Shown in pieces: positions 1-11,919 of a stretch of DNA of 64,000 bases. The notes under the pieces are model-generated. The model worked only from the letters and a program-made list of their open reading frames with translations, had not been told where the DNA came from and did no database searches. The stretch is from positions 6,223,915-6,287,914 of the forward strand of contig OU342817.1 of NCBI GenBank assembly GCA_910591455.2. Reading direction: 5' to 3'. Every line of letters begins with the position of its first letter. Within the stretch, counting starts at the first letter, position 1. Origin of the DNA: Pholis gunnellus (taxonomy: Eukaryota; Chordata; Actinopteri; Perciformes; Pholidae). The translations under genes and the position numbers were made by a program.

Positions 1-2490
1 CTTGAGGGCTGGTTTCGGAAATGTTCCTTTATCCAACCACATCGATCTCTTGAGCTCAGGATTTCACTCTAAGAAGAAAACTGTGAGCGTTGAGTAACAG
101 ATGAGAGGCAGCAGCTCCTCACTGCATCAGTCGTTACTTATTAGCAGGGTAACAATAACCAAACACCTGGATTATTTATCAATCTTTAAATTATTGTAAT
201 CTACCTTCTTATACTCTTTTGATTAAGTAAGGCCAAACAATAATATGGAGGCAAAACTGATTTCTTTTTCTAAAAGAGGAGGAAAGGTGATGGGATTCAT
301 CGGCCACCATTTGCCTTTTCCTATTTTGTTGCAGTAATAAAATGCTTCATGTTGGCTACCACACTTATCTCAATTATCAAACAAATCCGGGTTTGTTTTG
401 CTTCATAAACAGTATTTTTACTTATGATACTTTAAATTGGTTTAGCTAATAATAATTCAGTGCTTTCTCTTAACTTTTACTAATTTTGAACGTGAGACTT
501 TTACAAACAATGGAGTATTTTGTACATCGTTGAATGTGAATACTTCTTACACCTCCGTCTTATACTGATAAAAGTAAACAGCCACCAAACGTAACTTGAA
601 ATGTAAAATGGCCCATTTAGAAAATGCTGCTTTCATCAAGTATGCCTGCTAAGTGTGCTGCAGTGTATCTTAAAAATGTATTATGTGCAGGACTAAAGAG
701 GATATGTCATCAATCCTTGGTGACAAATAGTTCTTATCTACATCCTGTTCCTGGGAAGTTCTTGCGAAGAACAGTACAGAAAAAAACAACTGTTTTAGGT
801 GTGTCTCGGTCCAAAATTTGAGGTGATATAATATGGAAGACAAAACAGATATTTCTATCCATACAACCCTTTGCCCCAATGCTCTTAAACATAAAATAAT
901 ATGCAGTTATTGAGCTGGTGGACGGGACAAATATTACAAAGTAAAGACGTCAATCAAATGTATCTGAAGATTCAATTCCTGTTATCTGAGAAAATAATGT
1001 CACAAGCTACGCTGCCTGACGCTGACACTTATTCATGACGCAGTACTGAGCTATTGGTCATCGTGGCTTCCAGTTCAATGTTAGTGCAAGATTTCCATGG
1101 CAATGGTTTTGCGTTTTTTGCTCTGCCACTGTCAGCAGTGACTGTCACTGTCACTGTTCAGCTACGTGCCAAGTATGAGCCCATTGACCTGGTAAGAGTA
1201 CAAGCTGGTACAGTTAATAATTAAAAGGTCATACATTTGTTTAAGGACAAAACTCTCTCCCTCATCTGCCTTTGATTCTGCATAAAAAGAGTTACTTATC
1301 CACCCTGTGATGCAATGACAGAATGTGTCACAACTATACGTAATATACCGAAAATCCTTCAGGTTTCATAATGTTGTCGTTGCATAACACCAGTGGAAAT
1401 GGTGTTTCGCTGACAGTTACATTTGTTTAACTTGATTTCAATCAGACATTTCATATCCCCTAAAACAATAAGCTTGTTAAACCGTCACTAAGAGACTTGC
1501 AAACTTGCAAAGTCAATTCCATGACAGATTTTGCAGTGGCCTGGTTTATTTGTCACACCCACTTGAGTTGGGGGCCAGGTGCAACAGGCAGCTCATTTCT
1601 CAAAGTTGATGTTTTACCCTGCTCCACATTTTTTTTAAATAATTATTGAGCAAACATCCGTTCAGTTAATTAGTTATAGTTGCTCCATCTACCAGAAATG
1701 TTTCCCATTTCCAAAACTTAATTCTCAGCCCACTCCACAGAATCGTATGATTTAGTGATGTGCTACATGTTATAAATTGTTTGTTTCGGTTGATACAATC
1801 TGTCTCCTTCAGTTGTCCTCTTTTGCTTGTTTTTAAAAGTTACAAATACCACTGAAATCCAATTTAAGCAAGAAAAGAGGCTTGTATTTCATTTTCATTG
1901 ACAGTTTTTTTTTTATTCTCTCAATTTGTATTTTGTTTCTCTCAGTGTGTCTCAGAGTTGGCATATGCAAAGTTTTGGGTGGTCTTCTAAAAATAAAAAC
2001 ATGAAAACCTTGTCTGTTGCGAAAAGGGTGAGATCTGAGATAACTTTTTGGGAGTTTCCTGGCATTCACTCTCGCTCTCCCTTACGTGCTGTCAGTGATT
2101 GTTGTGAATAAGTCCACAAGAGCACCCAACACAATTATGCAACATTTAGAAATGTTACAGATGAAGCAAAGACGACATATTAAACTTAAAGTGCTCATAA
2201 TTCGTCGGGATTTAAAGCACAAATAATTTCCGACCGAAATCTCACAATGAGAGTAAAACTGTAAATGCTTGAATGAGTGGAAACTTTATCTTTGGATGTA
2301 GCTATTTCAGGACCCATGTCTATTACTCACAAAAGTCCAAAGACCAGAGTGTGGCATACAGGGAGGTAGTGGGAGAGGGCTGGAGGACAAGCAAACGAGG
2401 AAGGAGGGTGAGGGAGCAGAGGGAGGGAAGAGGGAGACCAGTCTTTTGGTTTTCTCATTAATTCAGTGTGGCCCTCTCTTTCAGTTTTTT
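1..2490. other. Intergenic region upstream of aqp1aa, no gene recognised
   Basis: No exon-like coding stretch, RNA gene or clear transposon was recognised. Open frames are short (under 80 codons), AT-rich and lack matching splice signals. A purine-rich GA segment lies near 2350-2440, just before the aqp1aa promoter. Confidence 0.5.
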
Positions 2491-2496
2491 TTAAAG

Positions 2497-2535
2497 CCCG
2501 CCCACTGACCATTATCAGCACAGGCCCTATATATG
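2497..2535 (+). promoter_or_regulatory. Core promoter of aqp1aa (GC box and TATA-like box)
   Basis: A CCCGCCC GC-box motif lies at 2497-2503 and a TATATATG box at 2528-2535. The start codon follows at 2610, which leaves room for a transcription start near 2560 and a 5' UTR of about 50 bases. The spacing is that of a simple TATA promoter. The assignment rests on motif and position only. Confidence 0.6.
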
Positions 2536-2609
2536 CAGGCTGCTGCTGTTGTTTGTGAGTACACAGGCGTTACAGAGCTCGAACCCACAGCCACCCTGCC
2601 ACCACCACC

Positions 2610-4645
2610 ATGAGAGAGTTCAAGAGCAAAGACTTCTGGAGGGCCGTGCTGGCCGAGCTGGTCGGCATGACCCTTTTCATTTTCCTGAGCATCTCCGCAG
2701 CTATTGGGAACAAGAACAACACCCACCCAGACCAGGAGGTGAAGGTGTCGCTGACCTTCGGACTGGCCATCGCCACGCTGGCCCAGAGTTTAGGTCACAT
2801 CAGTGGAGCCCACCTGAATCCTGCAGTTACCTTCGGGATGCTTGCCAGCTGCCAGATCAGCGTGTTCAAGGCGGTCATGTACATTGTGGCCCAGATGCTG
2901 GGTTCAGCTCTGGCCAGTGGCATTGTGTATGGGGCACGTCCAAATACCACTGAAACGCTGGGGCTTAACGCTGTAAGTAAAGTTTTGTATTACTGCTGTT
3001 GACAGAACATGTGAGACTGTGTGATTTAAAATCAGGAGCCTTAAAACATCCCGCTCGCACCAAGAAATGTGATGCACTGCAATGTGATGCAACGGTGTGT
3101 ATTTAAAGCGCCTTTACCGTCTAAAATGTACCTCCCAGTGAAAACTTAGACTCTAGTGAGGATGTGGGTACTTGATTTGGCACCGTTTGTGTTTTACTTT
3201 GGACATTCTGTCATTGGCTTATTATTGAATAGTGATGACACATGATTAAAGCACACCAAACTGCAAATTGATGAAAGAATCTGCAATAAAAGTATGCAAA
3301 GTCAACCCTTTGAAATGTATTCTCACTTGTTTTGGTAAATTAGTTGTTGTTGTTTTTTGCATGCTGGAATGCTTCACTTCTCTTTGACCTATCTGTCACA
3401 TCAGCTGTCTTCTTATCAAAAAACTTGTGAGTTTCAAGGCATGATATCACTGTGAAGAAACTGTACTGCCCCCACACATGGTGTACCACAGCTAGTAAAA
3501 ATCATCAGGTTTTCCACAAATGATAAAAAAAAACAATGTGCCTCTTTGGAGCCTCTGCCAAATTGCTGTCAGGCTTGCAGGGCGACGCCAGCGTCTGCTA
3601 AATGACAAGTAGTCGTGATGGGAAACTATCCATCTAACTGACACAAACTGACAAACGCATGTTGTTTTGAATTCCTCTCTAACTCTTGCAGCTCAACGGC
3701 GTCACTCCCAGCCAAGGCGTGGGCATAGAGCTCCTGGCAACCTTCCAGCTGGTGCTGTGTGTCATTGCAGTCACTGATAAAAGGCGGCGTGATGTCACCG
3801 GCTCAGCACCCTTGGCCATTGGCCTCTCGGTCTGCCTGGGACACTTGGCAGCTGTAAGTTTCACCTTAAATTCATCTCCAACGCAATATAATAATTATCT
3901 AGGATCGTGCACAGGGCGTTTGAGCAATGTAAACAAGCAACAGATACGATAGGGCTCTTGGAGTGGAAGAGATTCATGCATTAGTTTCAGCTAATACCCC
4001 TCACCCCTGACTCCATTATACCACCAGACCATGTAGCTGAAGATATCCTCTTATGCTGTCTCTTCGTTGTTCATTACAGATCAGCTACACAGGCTGCGGC
4101 ATCAATCCCGCTCGCTCCTTTGGCCCGGCTTTGATCCTGAGCGATTTCACAAACCACTGGGTAAGTCAGAGACGGAAGAACACAAGCTCTTTACGCGTGC
4201 CTCACATTTTTCTGCATGCATATTACATGTCAAGCTTCAATAATTCAACTCCTTAACAGACGGATGATTCCATTACCAGGGAATTCTCCCTCACGCGTTA
4301 ATCAGTTATAGCGTTCCTATTGTTTCACAGTTAGCCCGGCAGACACATCGACAAAAGTAAACCTTTTGATCTTAAGTGTATTATCTTCCTGCGATAACGA
4401 TGGGTTCGCACGTGACAGATTGACCAATGCCAATCCAGAGATTGATCCAGAGTTTTCCGTTGCAGGTGTACTGGGTGGGGCCAATGTGTGGTGGTTTAGC
4501 AGCGGCTCTCATTTACGATTTCCTGCTGTTCCCCAAATTCGATGACTTCCCTGAGCGCATGAAGGTCCTGGTCAGCGGCCCAGTGGGCGACTATGACGTC
4601 AACGGAGGCAACGACAACGCAACTGTGGAGATGACGTCGAAATAG
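2610..4645 (+). CDS. aqp1aa: Aquaporin-1aa water channel (4 exons, 261 aa)
   Basis: Exons: 2610-2972, 3692-3853, 4080-4160, 4466-4645; all introns are GT-AG and the phase closes to 261 residues, close to the family length of about 260-270. The product is a six-helix major intrinsic protein carrying water across the plasma membrane as a homotetramer. Both NPA boxes are intact: N70-P71-A72 in GAHLNPAVT and N184-P185-A186 in GCGINPARS. Residues matching the water-selective filter are F50, H172, C181 (the mercury-sensitive cysteine position) and R187. An N-glycosylation sequon (N36-N37-T38) lies in loop A, where AQP1 is glycosylated. The start ATG opens the conserved N-terminus, whose FWRAVLAE motif is shared with aqp1ab, and is preceded by a CACCACC leader. 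The product is recognised from family knowledge; the aa label follows from its intact state, its first position in the tandem pair and its C-terminus. Confidence 0.95.
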
Positions 4646-5003
4646 TCCCATACAGCCACAGCCACTTTCTTTGTACATGTTTATGCTCCTGTAAAAAGCT
4701 CTTGAATTTAGTGTATAGTGCTATTTTGAAATGCCAATAAGGATTGTGGCCACGGGTCAATTAGTGTCTCTCTGAAGTAGAATTCACTCCTTTGTTCGAC
4801 CCCACACGGAAGCTGCTCCGGCAAACAAGTCGAGGATGTGAGAATCTTGACAGAGCAGTGGGCTGGAATGTTTTCCCATATCAGTATTCTAATGATGAGC
4901 CATTTTATTTTTTGTATACCCTTTGTGTCTATATCACTTTTTTATTTCTGATGGATAATGTTTTTTGTGTGCACTCTTGAAAAGTTTCTCCCTTTTTTAA
5001 GTA

Positions 5004-5009
5004 AATAAA
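5004..5009 (+). terminator. Polyadenylation signal of aqp1aa
   Basis: A canonical AATAAA lies about 360 bases after the aqp1aa stop, in a T-rich 3' UTR. It is followed by TTGTTGTT-type downstream sequence. A weaker AATAAG sits near 4735. Confidence 0.6.
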
Positions 5010-5049
5010 ACACTTGTTGTTAACAGCTGGTGCTCCATGTGCTTTCTTA

Positions 5050-7940
5050 TATAGATACCAAATATGAATACATGTTTGGTATATATTTGATAAGTATAAT
5101 GACATATTAATATCATATATAATATCATATTTTGTTTTAAAAAATGCAATTAGAGCACAGTATATTGGAATTGAAATACTTGTTAGTGTGTTTTGCAGAA
5201 TATTTCCAGATGAAAATATACAGATTCATCCATTGCCAGATCAATCTTTTAGGGGGCTCCAGGGCAAACATGTGCTGGGTCTCTTCCAGTGAACCTGAGG
5301 AGTTTAGTGCCTGAGGCCCTTGAGATCCAGTCTTGGATTTGTATGATAACAAATCAGTATACAGAGGTCTGCATTCCTGAAGAGCTTGAGCCAAATGATC
5401 TAATTCATTATTTATAGACCAACATGTTTCAGTTTCTGTGTTTCTCAATGTCGAGACAAACAAAGATAATGAGCAATGTTCTAGTCAGGTGATCTAAACG
5501 TGAGAGAACAGAATTCTTCACCGGAAAGTCGGACAAATGTGTAAAGCTGAAGAAGTAACAAAACAAAGAAACGGTCAACGCACAAAAAAATGTAATATGG
5601 ATCGAAACCTGCTATCACACCCAGACTGATTGACAGGTCTTTAAATGCTCATGCAAAGATTAGACTAGTGCTAAATCTGAGTTATTAGCGTTATCTGGTG
5701 TCAAAGGTTGATTCAATGTGTGTGTGTTTACAAACAAAAGAGCTCAGCCCTAGACTCTCTCTCTCTCCACTTCAGCTGAATTTAACTGGTGTCGTCTTCC
5801 ATGAAGTATTTTTTTCTTTTTTCTCATCAAAGAGGGGATCCTCTCACATCCATCCAACAAGAAATCGCTCTCTGGTTCTGGTTACTCCCAGATGCCAAAG
5901 AGCACCTTTAGAAAAGGAAATTAAAAAAAAAACAATATTACTGTGAGTGAGAGATATGTGACAAAAGGAAATAAGATGTGATCAAACTTTTTTGGGGAAA
6001 ACATCCGGAGTCTTTTTCACCCAACAGACAGACATGCAGCAGGGACAGTGATCTCAACTAAAGCTTTTGACCTGGACTCTAGATAACAGATGAGTCCAAA
6101 CCATTTAGACAATCTTAAATTAGTGTTTTCTTCTGTTCACACTTGCTTTTTATTCACCATGATTATGATATATTTTCACTCGCTTCAAGCAAATAAAAAG
6201 AGGGGAAACCTTTGACGTTCTAAGAAACATGTTACTCTGCTTAACAGACCAGCATACATATTGATTATATACTTGACTTGCTTCCCATTCTGCACGCTTG
6301 AATTCTCTGTGTTTATTCAATAATCCCTGAGTTAGGTTGAGGTCCAGCTCTCATAAGAGTCCACAATAATAAATCCTCTCAGGGGTTTTTCAGAAAACCT
6401 GCATCCTGATGTTATTTATGCCTCGTGTGTGTGGGCTGGGAGGATCTTCAAACTCTCATGCGTTCAACAAGAAAGAGCTCCGTCTTCCAAAAAATGGTTC
6501 TTTGTATGAAAATGGTTGAAAAACCCCTTTCTTCAAAAAGGGAAACCCAGCCCTTCAGGAAGAACCCATATGTAACCCTTATTTTTAAGAGTGTCAAGGT
6601 GGAAGTGGGGCTTATGAGATGTACAGTAGAGTAGTATCAGTTACGCATGTGCCAAAAGAATAAGGATGTTTTTTTCCACAAATGAAATATTGGCTGACAG
6701 GAGAGTTGGCAGGCCCCGTAGAGCTGCTCCTGCTCATACGGTTAGAAAGGGTAACCTTTGTCCTTCCTGTTGATTCTCCACTTATCTCTGGCATTTACTT
6801 TATTATGTGTTGTATATTACGATACACCTCTTCCATCCTTCTGAATGAATAACTCCTTCATCCTCTCATTGACGTTATCATCTCTCATCTCAGGTATCTA
6901 TGCTTCAAATATGACATTCAGGGACACCTACAATATATCAGTGGTGTGTTTTTATTATTTCATTTAAGAATGAAAAGAAATGACTGAATTATAGAAATGA
7001 AAAGATATTTGGCAAACGTGTTCTTTTATAAAGAAAAGATGGGGATGTGCTCCTTCTTTTGGATGGAGCATAGTTGCCCAAGTGATGCTTTGACGGTTTT
7101 CTCTTTCTTATTTCACTGAGGAGAAGAGAAGAAGCAGCGTGACCCTTTAACCTGTCAGTCCGTTCACACATTAAGGCAGAATGGGAGGCTGGTTTCCTTG
7201 TTGGGAATTCAAAAGGTCCCGTTTCCTTCACAGCGGCACATGACTGATGTTGACTTCAATGCAGCCGAGCCTCCATGACACAAGCTCAGAATAGAATAAG
7301 TAGATTGAAAGATAGGGAAACCATTCACAAACACTTGCAAAACGTAATGGCCAGCGAGTATCCTTCACACGTCTGATGAATGTCGTTCACACCTTAACTC
7401 CAGTTCGGCTGGAGTTAAGCCAAATAACAATAAGATGCCTTTTTAAATTCCTAGATCATAAGGAGGATAGCCTATTCTCGATTACAGCAATAATAATAAA
7501 AAGGGAAATGAACAGTTGACTCAAGCATGGATTGAATTATGCACACACGCTGCAGAGTGCTGCATGTGTTATTTTGTATGCTGCACAAAAACCTTGCTCA
7601 GTATTTTCCTTTTTATAAAAAAGTTCTTCGTCATTCAGTTAACTCTTCTTCTCTCAAAGTAACACTTTGGTGCAGTCTTTAATGAATTGTGAATAACAGT
7701 AGAAGCCTTCTGTTTAATTAGAAAAGTGCTGTTTCTCACTTGGTGAAACGCAAATCTCTCAGCTGCTTCCAAACAGGCCTGATTTTTTTTAAAGCCTCAC
7801 ACTTGAAGAACGCTGGTGAAACATCACTCGTGATGTTTTCAATTGGGTCGCTGGTGGAACCAAATCTCTGCTTGGGCCACAGTTACGTGTGTCACTGAAA
7901 CAATTGGCCAGAATCTGTTGTTGAGCATGACGTTATTTAA
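5050..7940. other. Intergenic region between aqp1aa and aqp1ab
   Basis: AT-rich DNA of about 2.9 kb without a recognisable exon. It should contain the aqp1ab promoter, but no clear TATA box was identified close to the start codon at 7951; a TTTTTTTTAAA stretch at about 7784-7794 is only a weak candidate. Confidence 0.4.
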
Positions 7941-7950
7941 CTGAGAAGCC

Positions 7951-9461
7951 ATGTCAGAAATTAAAACGTGGGCATTTTGGAGGGCAGTCCTGGCTGAGTC
8001 TCTGGGGATGATCATCTTTATCTTCATCGGCCTCTCAGCTGCGATAGGAGACCGAAAAACAATTCCCACCCCGACCAGGAGGTTAAAGTGGCATTGGCCT
8101 TTGGCCTGGCCATTGCCACATCAGCTCAGTGTCTGGGTCACATTAGCGGTGCCCATCTGAATCCTGCCATCACCCTGGGTCTCCTGGCCAGTTGCCAGAT
8201 GAGTCTGCTCAGAGCCTTTTTCTACATGATCGCTCAGATTTTGGGAGCAGTGGCTGGCAGTGCCATTGTGTACGGTATCAGGCCTGAAACGACACATTCA
8301 CTTGGGGTTAACAAGGTAAGGCGGAATGCATGTGTTTCCAATCCTCCCGAGTAATGCTTTCCTTAATGGATGGCATGTGTTTCTCAGATTGAGTGGCATT
8401 CGGGGAATTGCCTCCAGCCTGATTTAGTTTTCCTTGTAAAAGCAAGCGTCAACTCCAGACACTGTCTAGTTTTGTGTTCTAAGACCTACCCATTTTAAAA
8501 CTGCTGTTGACAAGTGTAATTTAAATGTCCAATTTTAACAATCACTCCTGGTTTACACCCGGGCAGGCCTTCTCTCACCAGGGAGTGTTTATAGGATAAA
8601 AGCTCCTTCTGCAGTAATGTAAGGACTGAATCAGTCGGGCAACTAAGGCATGGTCCAATTTGTTTGTTTGCTTACTTCCATTTTAGGTTTATATCTTTTC
8701 CGTGAAGCAAGAGATGCTGAAATGGAGGCAAAAAGAATTCCCTAATCCTGGTTAACAAAAGAAGCAGAGAGCAAACTGAAGTGTTTTCTCCTGTATTGCA
8801 GCTAAAAGGAATCAGCCCATGTCAAGGTGTTGGTGTGGAATTCCTGCTCACCCTTCTGTTGGTCCTGTGTGTGCTTGCAGTCAGTGACAAGAGACGTGAT
8901 GTCGGTGGATTTGCACCTCTGGCCATCGGATTGTCTGTAGTGCTGGGACACCTTGCTGGGGTGAGCGTATCAAAACATTGATATCCTCATTGATTTGGTA
9001 ACCGTTTCTTTCTTGCTGTGGACTGATGAAATGGATTGGCATAGGATGAAATCAGGCACGTGTGTAAGTTACCGATGTTGTAGCCAGAGAGGGAAGTTGT
9101 GTTTTCCTCTGATGTGGTTTACAGATCAGCTTCACAGGATGCGGAATTAACCCAGCTCGAACCTTTGGGCCTGCAGTTATACAGGAGTCATTTGATGATC
9201 ATTGGGTATGTATTGAAAAGCTGCAGATCGTGTTAATACAAGTTTTGCGAACCATTTGAAATACGAATGTGTCTGTCCTGTTTTTGTTTTTTTTAGGTGT
9301 ACTGGGCCGGACCAATGAGTGCCGGTGTGGTGGCAGCGCTTCTGTACAATTATCTGCTGGCACCCAGAGATGAACCATTCAGGGAAAAAGCAAGAGCCCT
9401 GTTCTGCTGTGGCTCAACACAGGAAAATGGAATTCGTGAGCCCCTTCTAGAGGATGTTTGA
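7951..9461 (+). CDS. aqp1ab: Aquaporin-1ab (4 exons) with a frameshift in exon 1; allele defect, pseudogene or sequence error
   Basis: Exons: 7951-8315, 8802-8960, 9125-9205, 9297-9461, at the same junctions as aqp1aa and with intact GT-AG sites. Exon 1 starts with an AQP1-like N-terminus (FWRAVLAES) but leaves frame at an A-run (8055-8059); the correct frame resumes in the overlapping +1 frame through GAHLNPAIT. Exon 1 is 365 bases against 363 in aqp1aa, so either two A's were gained or one A was lost. Read literally, the product ends soon after helix 1. Everything downstream is well preserved: exon 3 has GCGINPARTFG with the mercury-site cysteine, and exon 4 ends in a C-tail with two cysteines and an EPLLED acidic dileucine-like motif. 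Aqp1ab is known in marine teleosts as an oocyte-hydration water channel whose C-tail controls trafficking. Purifying selection is still visible, so error or recent loss is more likely than old decay. Confidence 0.82.
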
Positions 9462-9469
9462 GAGTGGTC

Positions 9470-10300
9470 AAAGGAGATTCTTGTGTGACAATGACTACTT
9501 TATACTGCTGATTTTTGTTTCAAATACAATACTTTTTCAACATAAAGAGTTTCATCTTGTTTCTAATGCTCAAATGTGTGACCTGAAATCTTGTTTGCCT
9601 TTTTTCTTTCCTTTTTTTTGCCCTCTGTACGGTGGCCTTGGGGTTCAAAACAGGACATTTCACACACAAAACAATTCCACAACATTTCACAAAAGACGAC
9701 ATTTCCCTTCAGGAAACGCAATGACGTTTCACAAACGTTTTGCTGATTGGATGCACTGTCCAGGGTAGAAAGTAGCTCAGGAGCTGAAGGTGTTGCTGGC
9801 ACAGAGGATCCCTTGCTAAGGGGGTCATCTTAGTCTGTTTTTGACTTTCTTTGGACAGAAACATTTCAGTCGAACTATTTACATTTAGCTGTAGGTGTTT
9901 ATTGTCTTTTGAAACTAAAAGTGACTGTAGGATAAAGCTTCAGCTGGTTGTGTGTGATTGATAAGCAACAGAGTGGTGTTAAAAGTTCTGCGCTGCTGTC
10001 AGTTGGGCTCGTGCACATTATAGCTGTAAGTGAATCATATATGTAGTTCTGCTAAATCTGTGGTTGCATTTTACAGCAATCTGACAAGAGCAACTGTAGA
10101 CATTCAGCAAAAAGTTTCCAGAAATGAGAATTTCAGGAGATAAATGTGGAAACCCTCAATGGAAAGGGTTACCGCTTCAGCTAAAATGAGCATGGTAGGG
10201 GACAAGGGGATCATTTAAATAATAGAGGCACTGTTCAAATGCAAATATTATTTTGCTGAATCATTTCTGTCACGCTTTTGCAGTGTTGTGAAGCGAATAT
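9470..10300. other. Intergenic region with short degenerate repeats
   Basis: It contains the aqp1ab 3' UTR (CATAAAG near 9541) and a short run of degenerate copies of an ACATTTCACAAA-like unit at about 9650-9740. No aquaporin exon 1 relic was found here, although one would be expected upstream of the third copy. Confidence 0.35.
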
Positions 10301-10305
10301 CCTGT

Positions 10306-11173
10306 TCAGTGTTGGTATGGGTCGACTTGAGACCGCTGTTCCTTTGCCAGTACAGACTTCCTGTGTTTGGCAGGAATTGTCATGATTTAAGACTTGTCCT
10401 CCATGCCTTGCCACATAATTTAGCAGCGTGTGTGCCAAGAGGTCAGGAAGCGTGTGCAGTAAATCACAATTGCAATGGCAGCTACACAAGTCTGATGTTA
10501 AGTTGTGTAAATACATTTTTGTAAGTAATTTTCTGACGACGTGAGGCAAGTTGCAGAGGTAGAACAGGGTCGCTGTCTACATCGCTGGTGCCAAGACTAA
10601 CATATATGATGTGGCCATCAAAAGAGGAAATCATTAAGGCATGCTAAACACAGGAAAGGTGCATTGTAACAGTGGTCACAATAAGGCCCTCAATATGAAC
10701 AATTCTCCGAGATAAAGAACACCATTAAACGTTGATTACTTTGCTCAATCAACAAATCTTAATGCATTTGATTGTACTCTAAGGTTGCCATGCGATTGTA
10801 GGAGTGACCTGCACAATTCATGCATGCGTAAGCTAACCACATATTCTATTCCATTAATATAATGTGTTGAATAATTTACAGATAGTGCTTGTATCATTCC
10901 TGCACGTTCGTTTGGACCAGCTCTGATAAGTAGTGGAATGGAGAACCACTGGGCAGCAAACACTTTGATGCTTTTCCTCTGAAATTGTATTTTAAACATT
11001 TTATTTTGTCAGAGACGAATGTAGCTGATCTTAGCTCCTCCTTCCAGGTATACTGGCTGGGGCCGATGTGTGGTGGCATAGCAGCAGCTCTTATCTCTGA
11101 CTTTAATTTGTATGCACTAACACTAAACTTCAGTATACGCTGGAACGTCCTGCTTAATGGTCCAGAAGATTGA
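10306..11173 (+). pseudogene. Relic third aquaporin-1 copy (exons 3 and 4 recognisable, exon 2 doubtful)
   Basis: Exon 4 (11048-11173) follows a TTCCAG acceptor and reads VYWLGPMCGG-IAAALISDF, ending in RWNVLLNGPED and a stop, closest to aqp1aa exon 4. Exon 3 (about 10882-10950) follows an ACAG acceptor and keeps PARSFGPALI and ENHW, but about 10 bases are missing before it, the NPA asparagine codon reads as isoleucine, and the donor GT after the final TGG is lost (GCAG instead). A stretch near 10306-10445 resembles exon 2 only loosely, with shifts and stops. No exon 1 was seen. The gene therefore cannot make a channel. Exon 4 alone stays open, perhaps because it is short. Tandem order is aa, ab, aa-like relic. 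Exons 3 and 4 are secure; exon 2 is a guess. Confidence 0.8.
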
Positions 11174-11919
11174 AACGATGCAGTTGGAATAACTGGAGCA
11201 GCAGCCCAGGGCCAAGTCAGTGGGTCGGACATTTATGAACAATATATGATTTACAGATATGCTTTAAATATTGTTATATTCTTGTTCATAGCCATTTTTA
11301 TCATATGTATTTTAAACCAATGGATATAATATAAAGATTATTTTTCATCCGGTTTTCATCAGAAAGATTTTTTTATTTGCAAAGTTCAATGTACGGTCAA
11401 CATATCCTTATTTACATTATGGACGGTAATGTATATTTAGATCATATATTATGTATCTCATACTGTATTATTCTATTCAAGGTGTTTGGTTAATGTCCTA
11501 AATATGTCTCTGTAGTGAAACAACAGGACAATGTGGATAAGTAATTGTACATGAAGCACTTTAGATTATTCATTAAAAAAAAGCATAATTTGACAAGATG
11601 TGGCCATCGTGGAGATTTCCTGTTTGGCTATGTCACAAGAATGTCCTTTCCCCATCGAAGCACGCGGCTCCTCTCACGTCCGGTTTTATGGCTAATGCGT
11701 ATTTGATGGTCCCCACACCATGGGCTAGTCATTGAATAACCATCAGGGGACTTTAAACTCTACACCTGAACATTTCTCCACAGAAGCCCTGCGTTCTGAG
11801 GGGCAATCCAGCCAAGGTCATTAAAGTAGACACAAGTGATTATTAGTTTGAGCACCGGGTCAACATATCCTCTGTGGTTGGATGCACATCCTCGTGTTGA
11901 GTATTCCCAATATTGTCTT

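Noticed and set aside
9600..9760. CRISPR-like short repeats (ACATTTCACAAA units)
   Set aside because: Units are degenerate and irregularly spaced, and the genome is vertebrate.
10235..10549. 104-codon cysteine-rich - strand open frame
   Set aside because: It overlaps the suspected exon 2 relic of the third aquaporin copy on the other strand and resembles no known protein.
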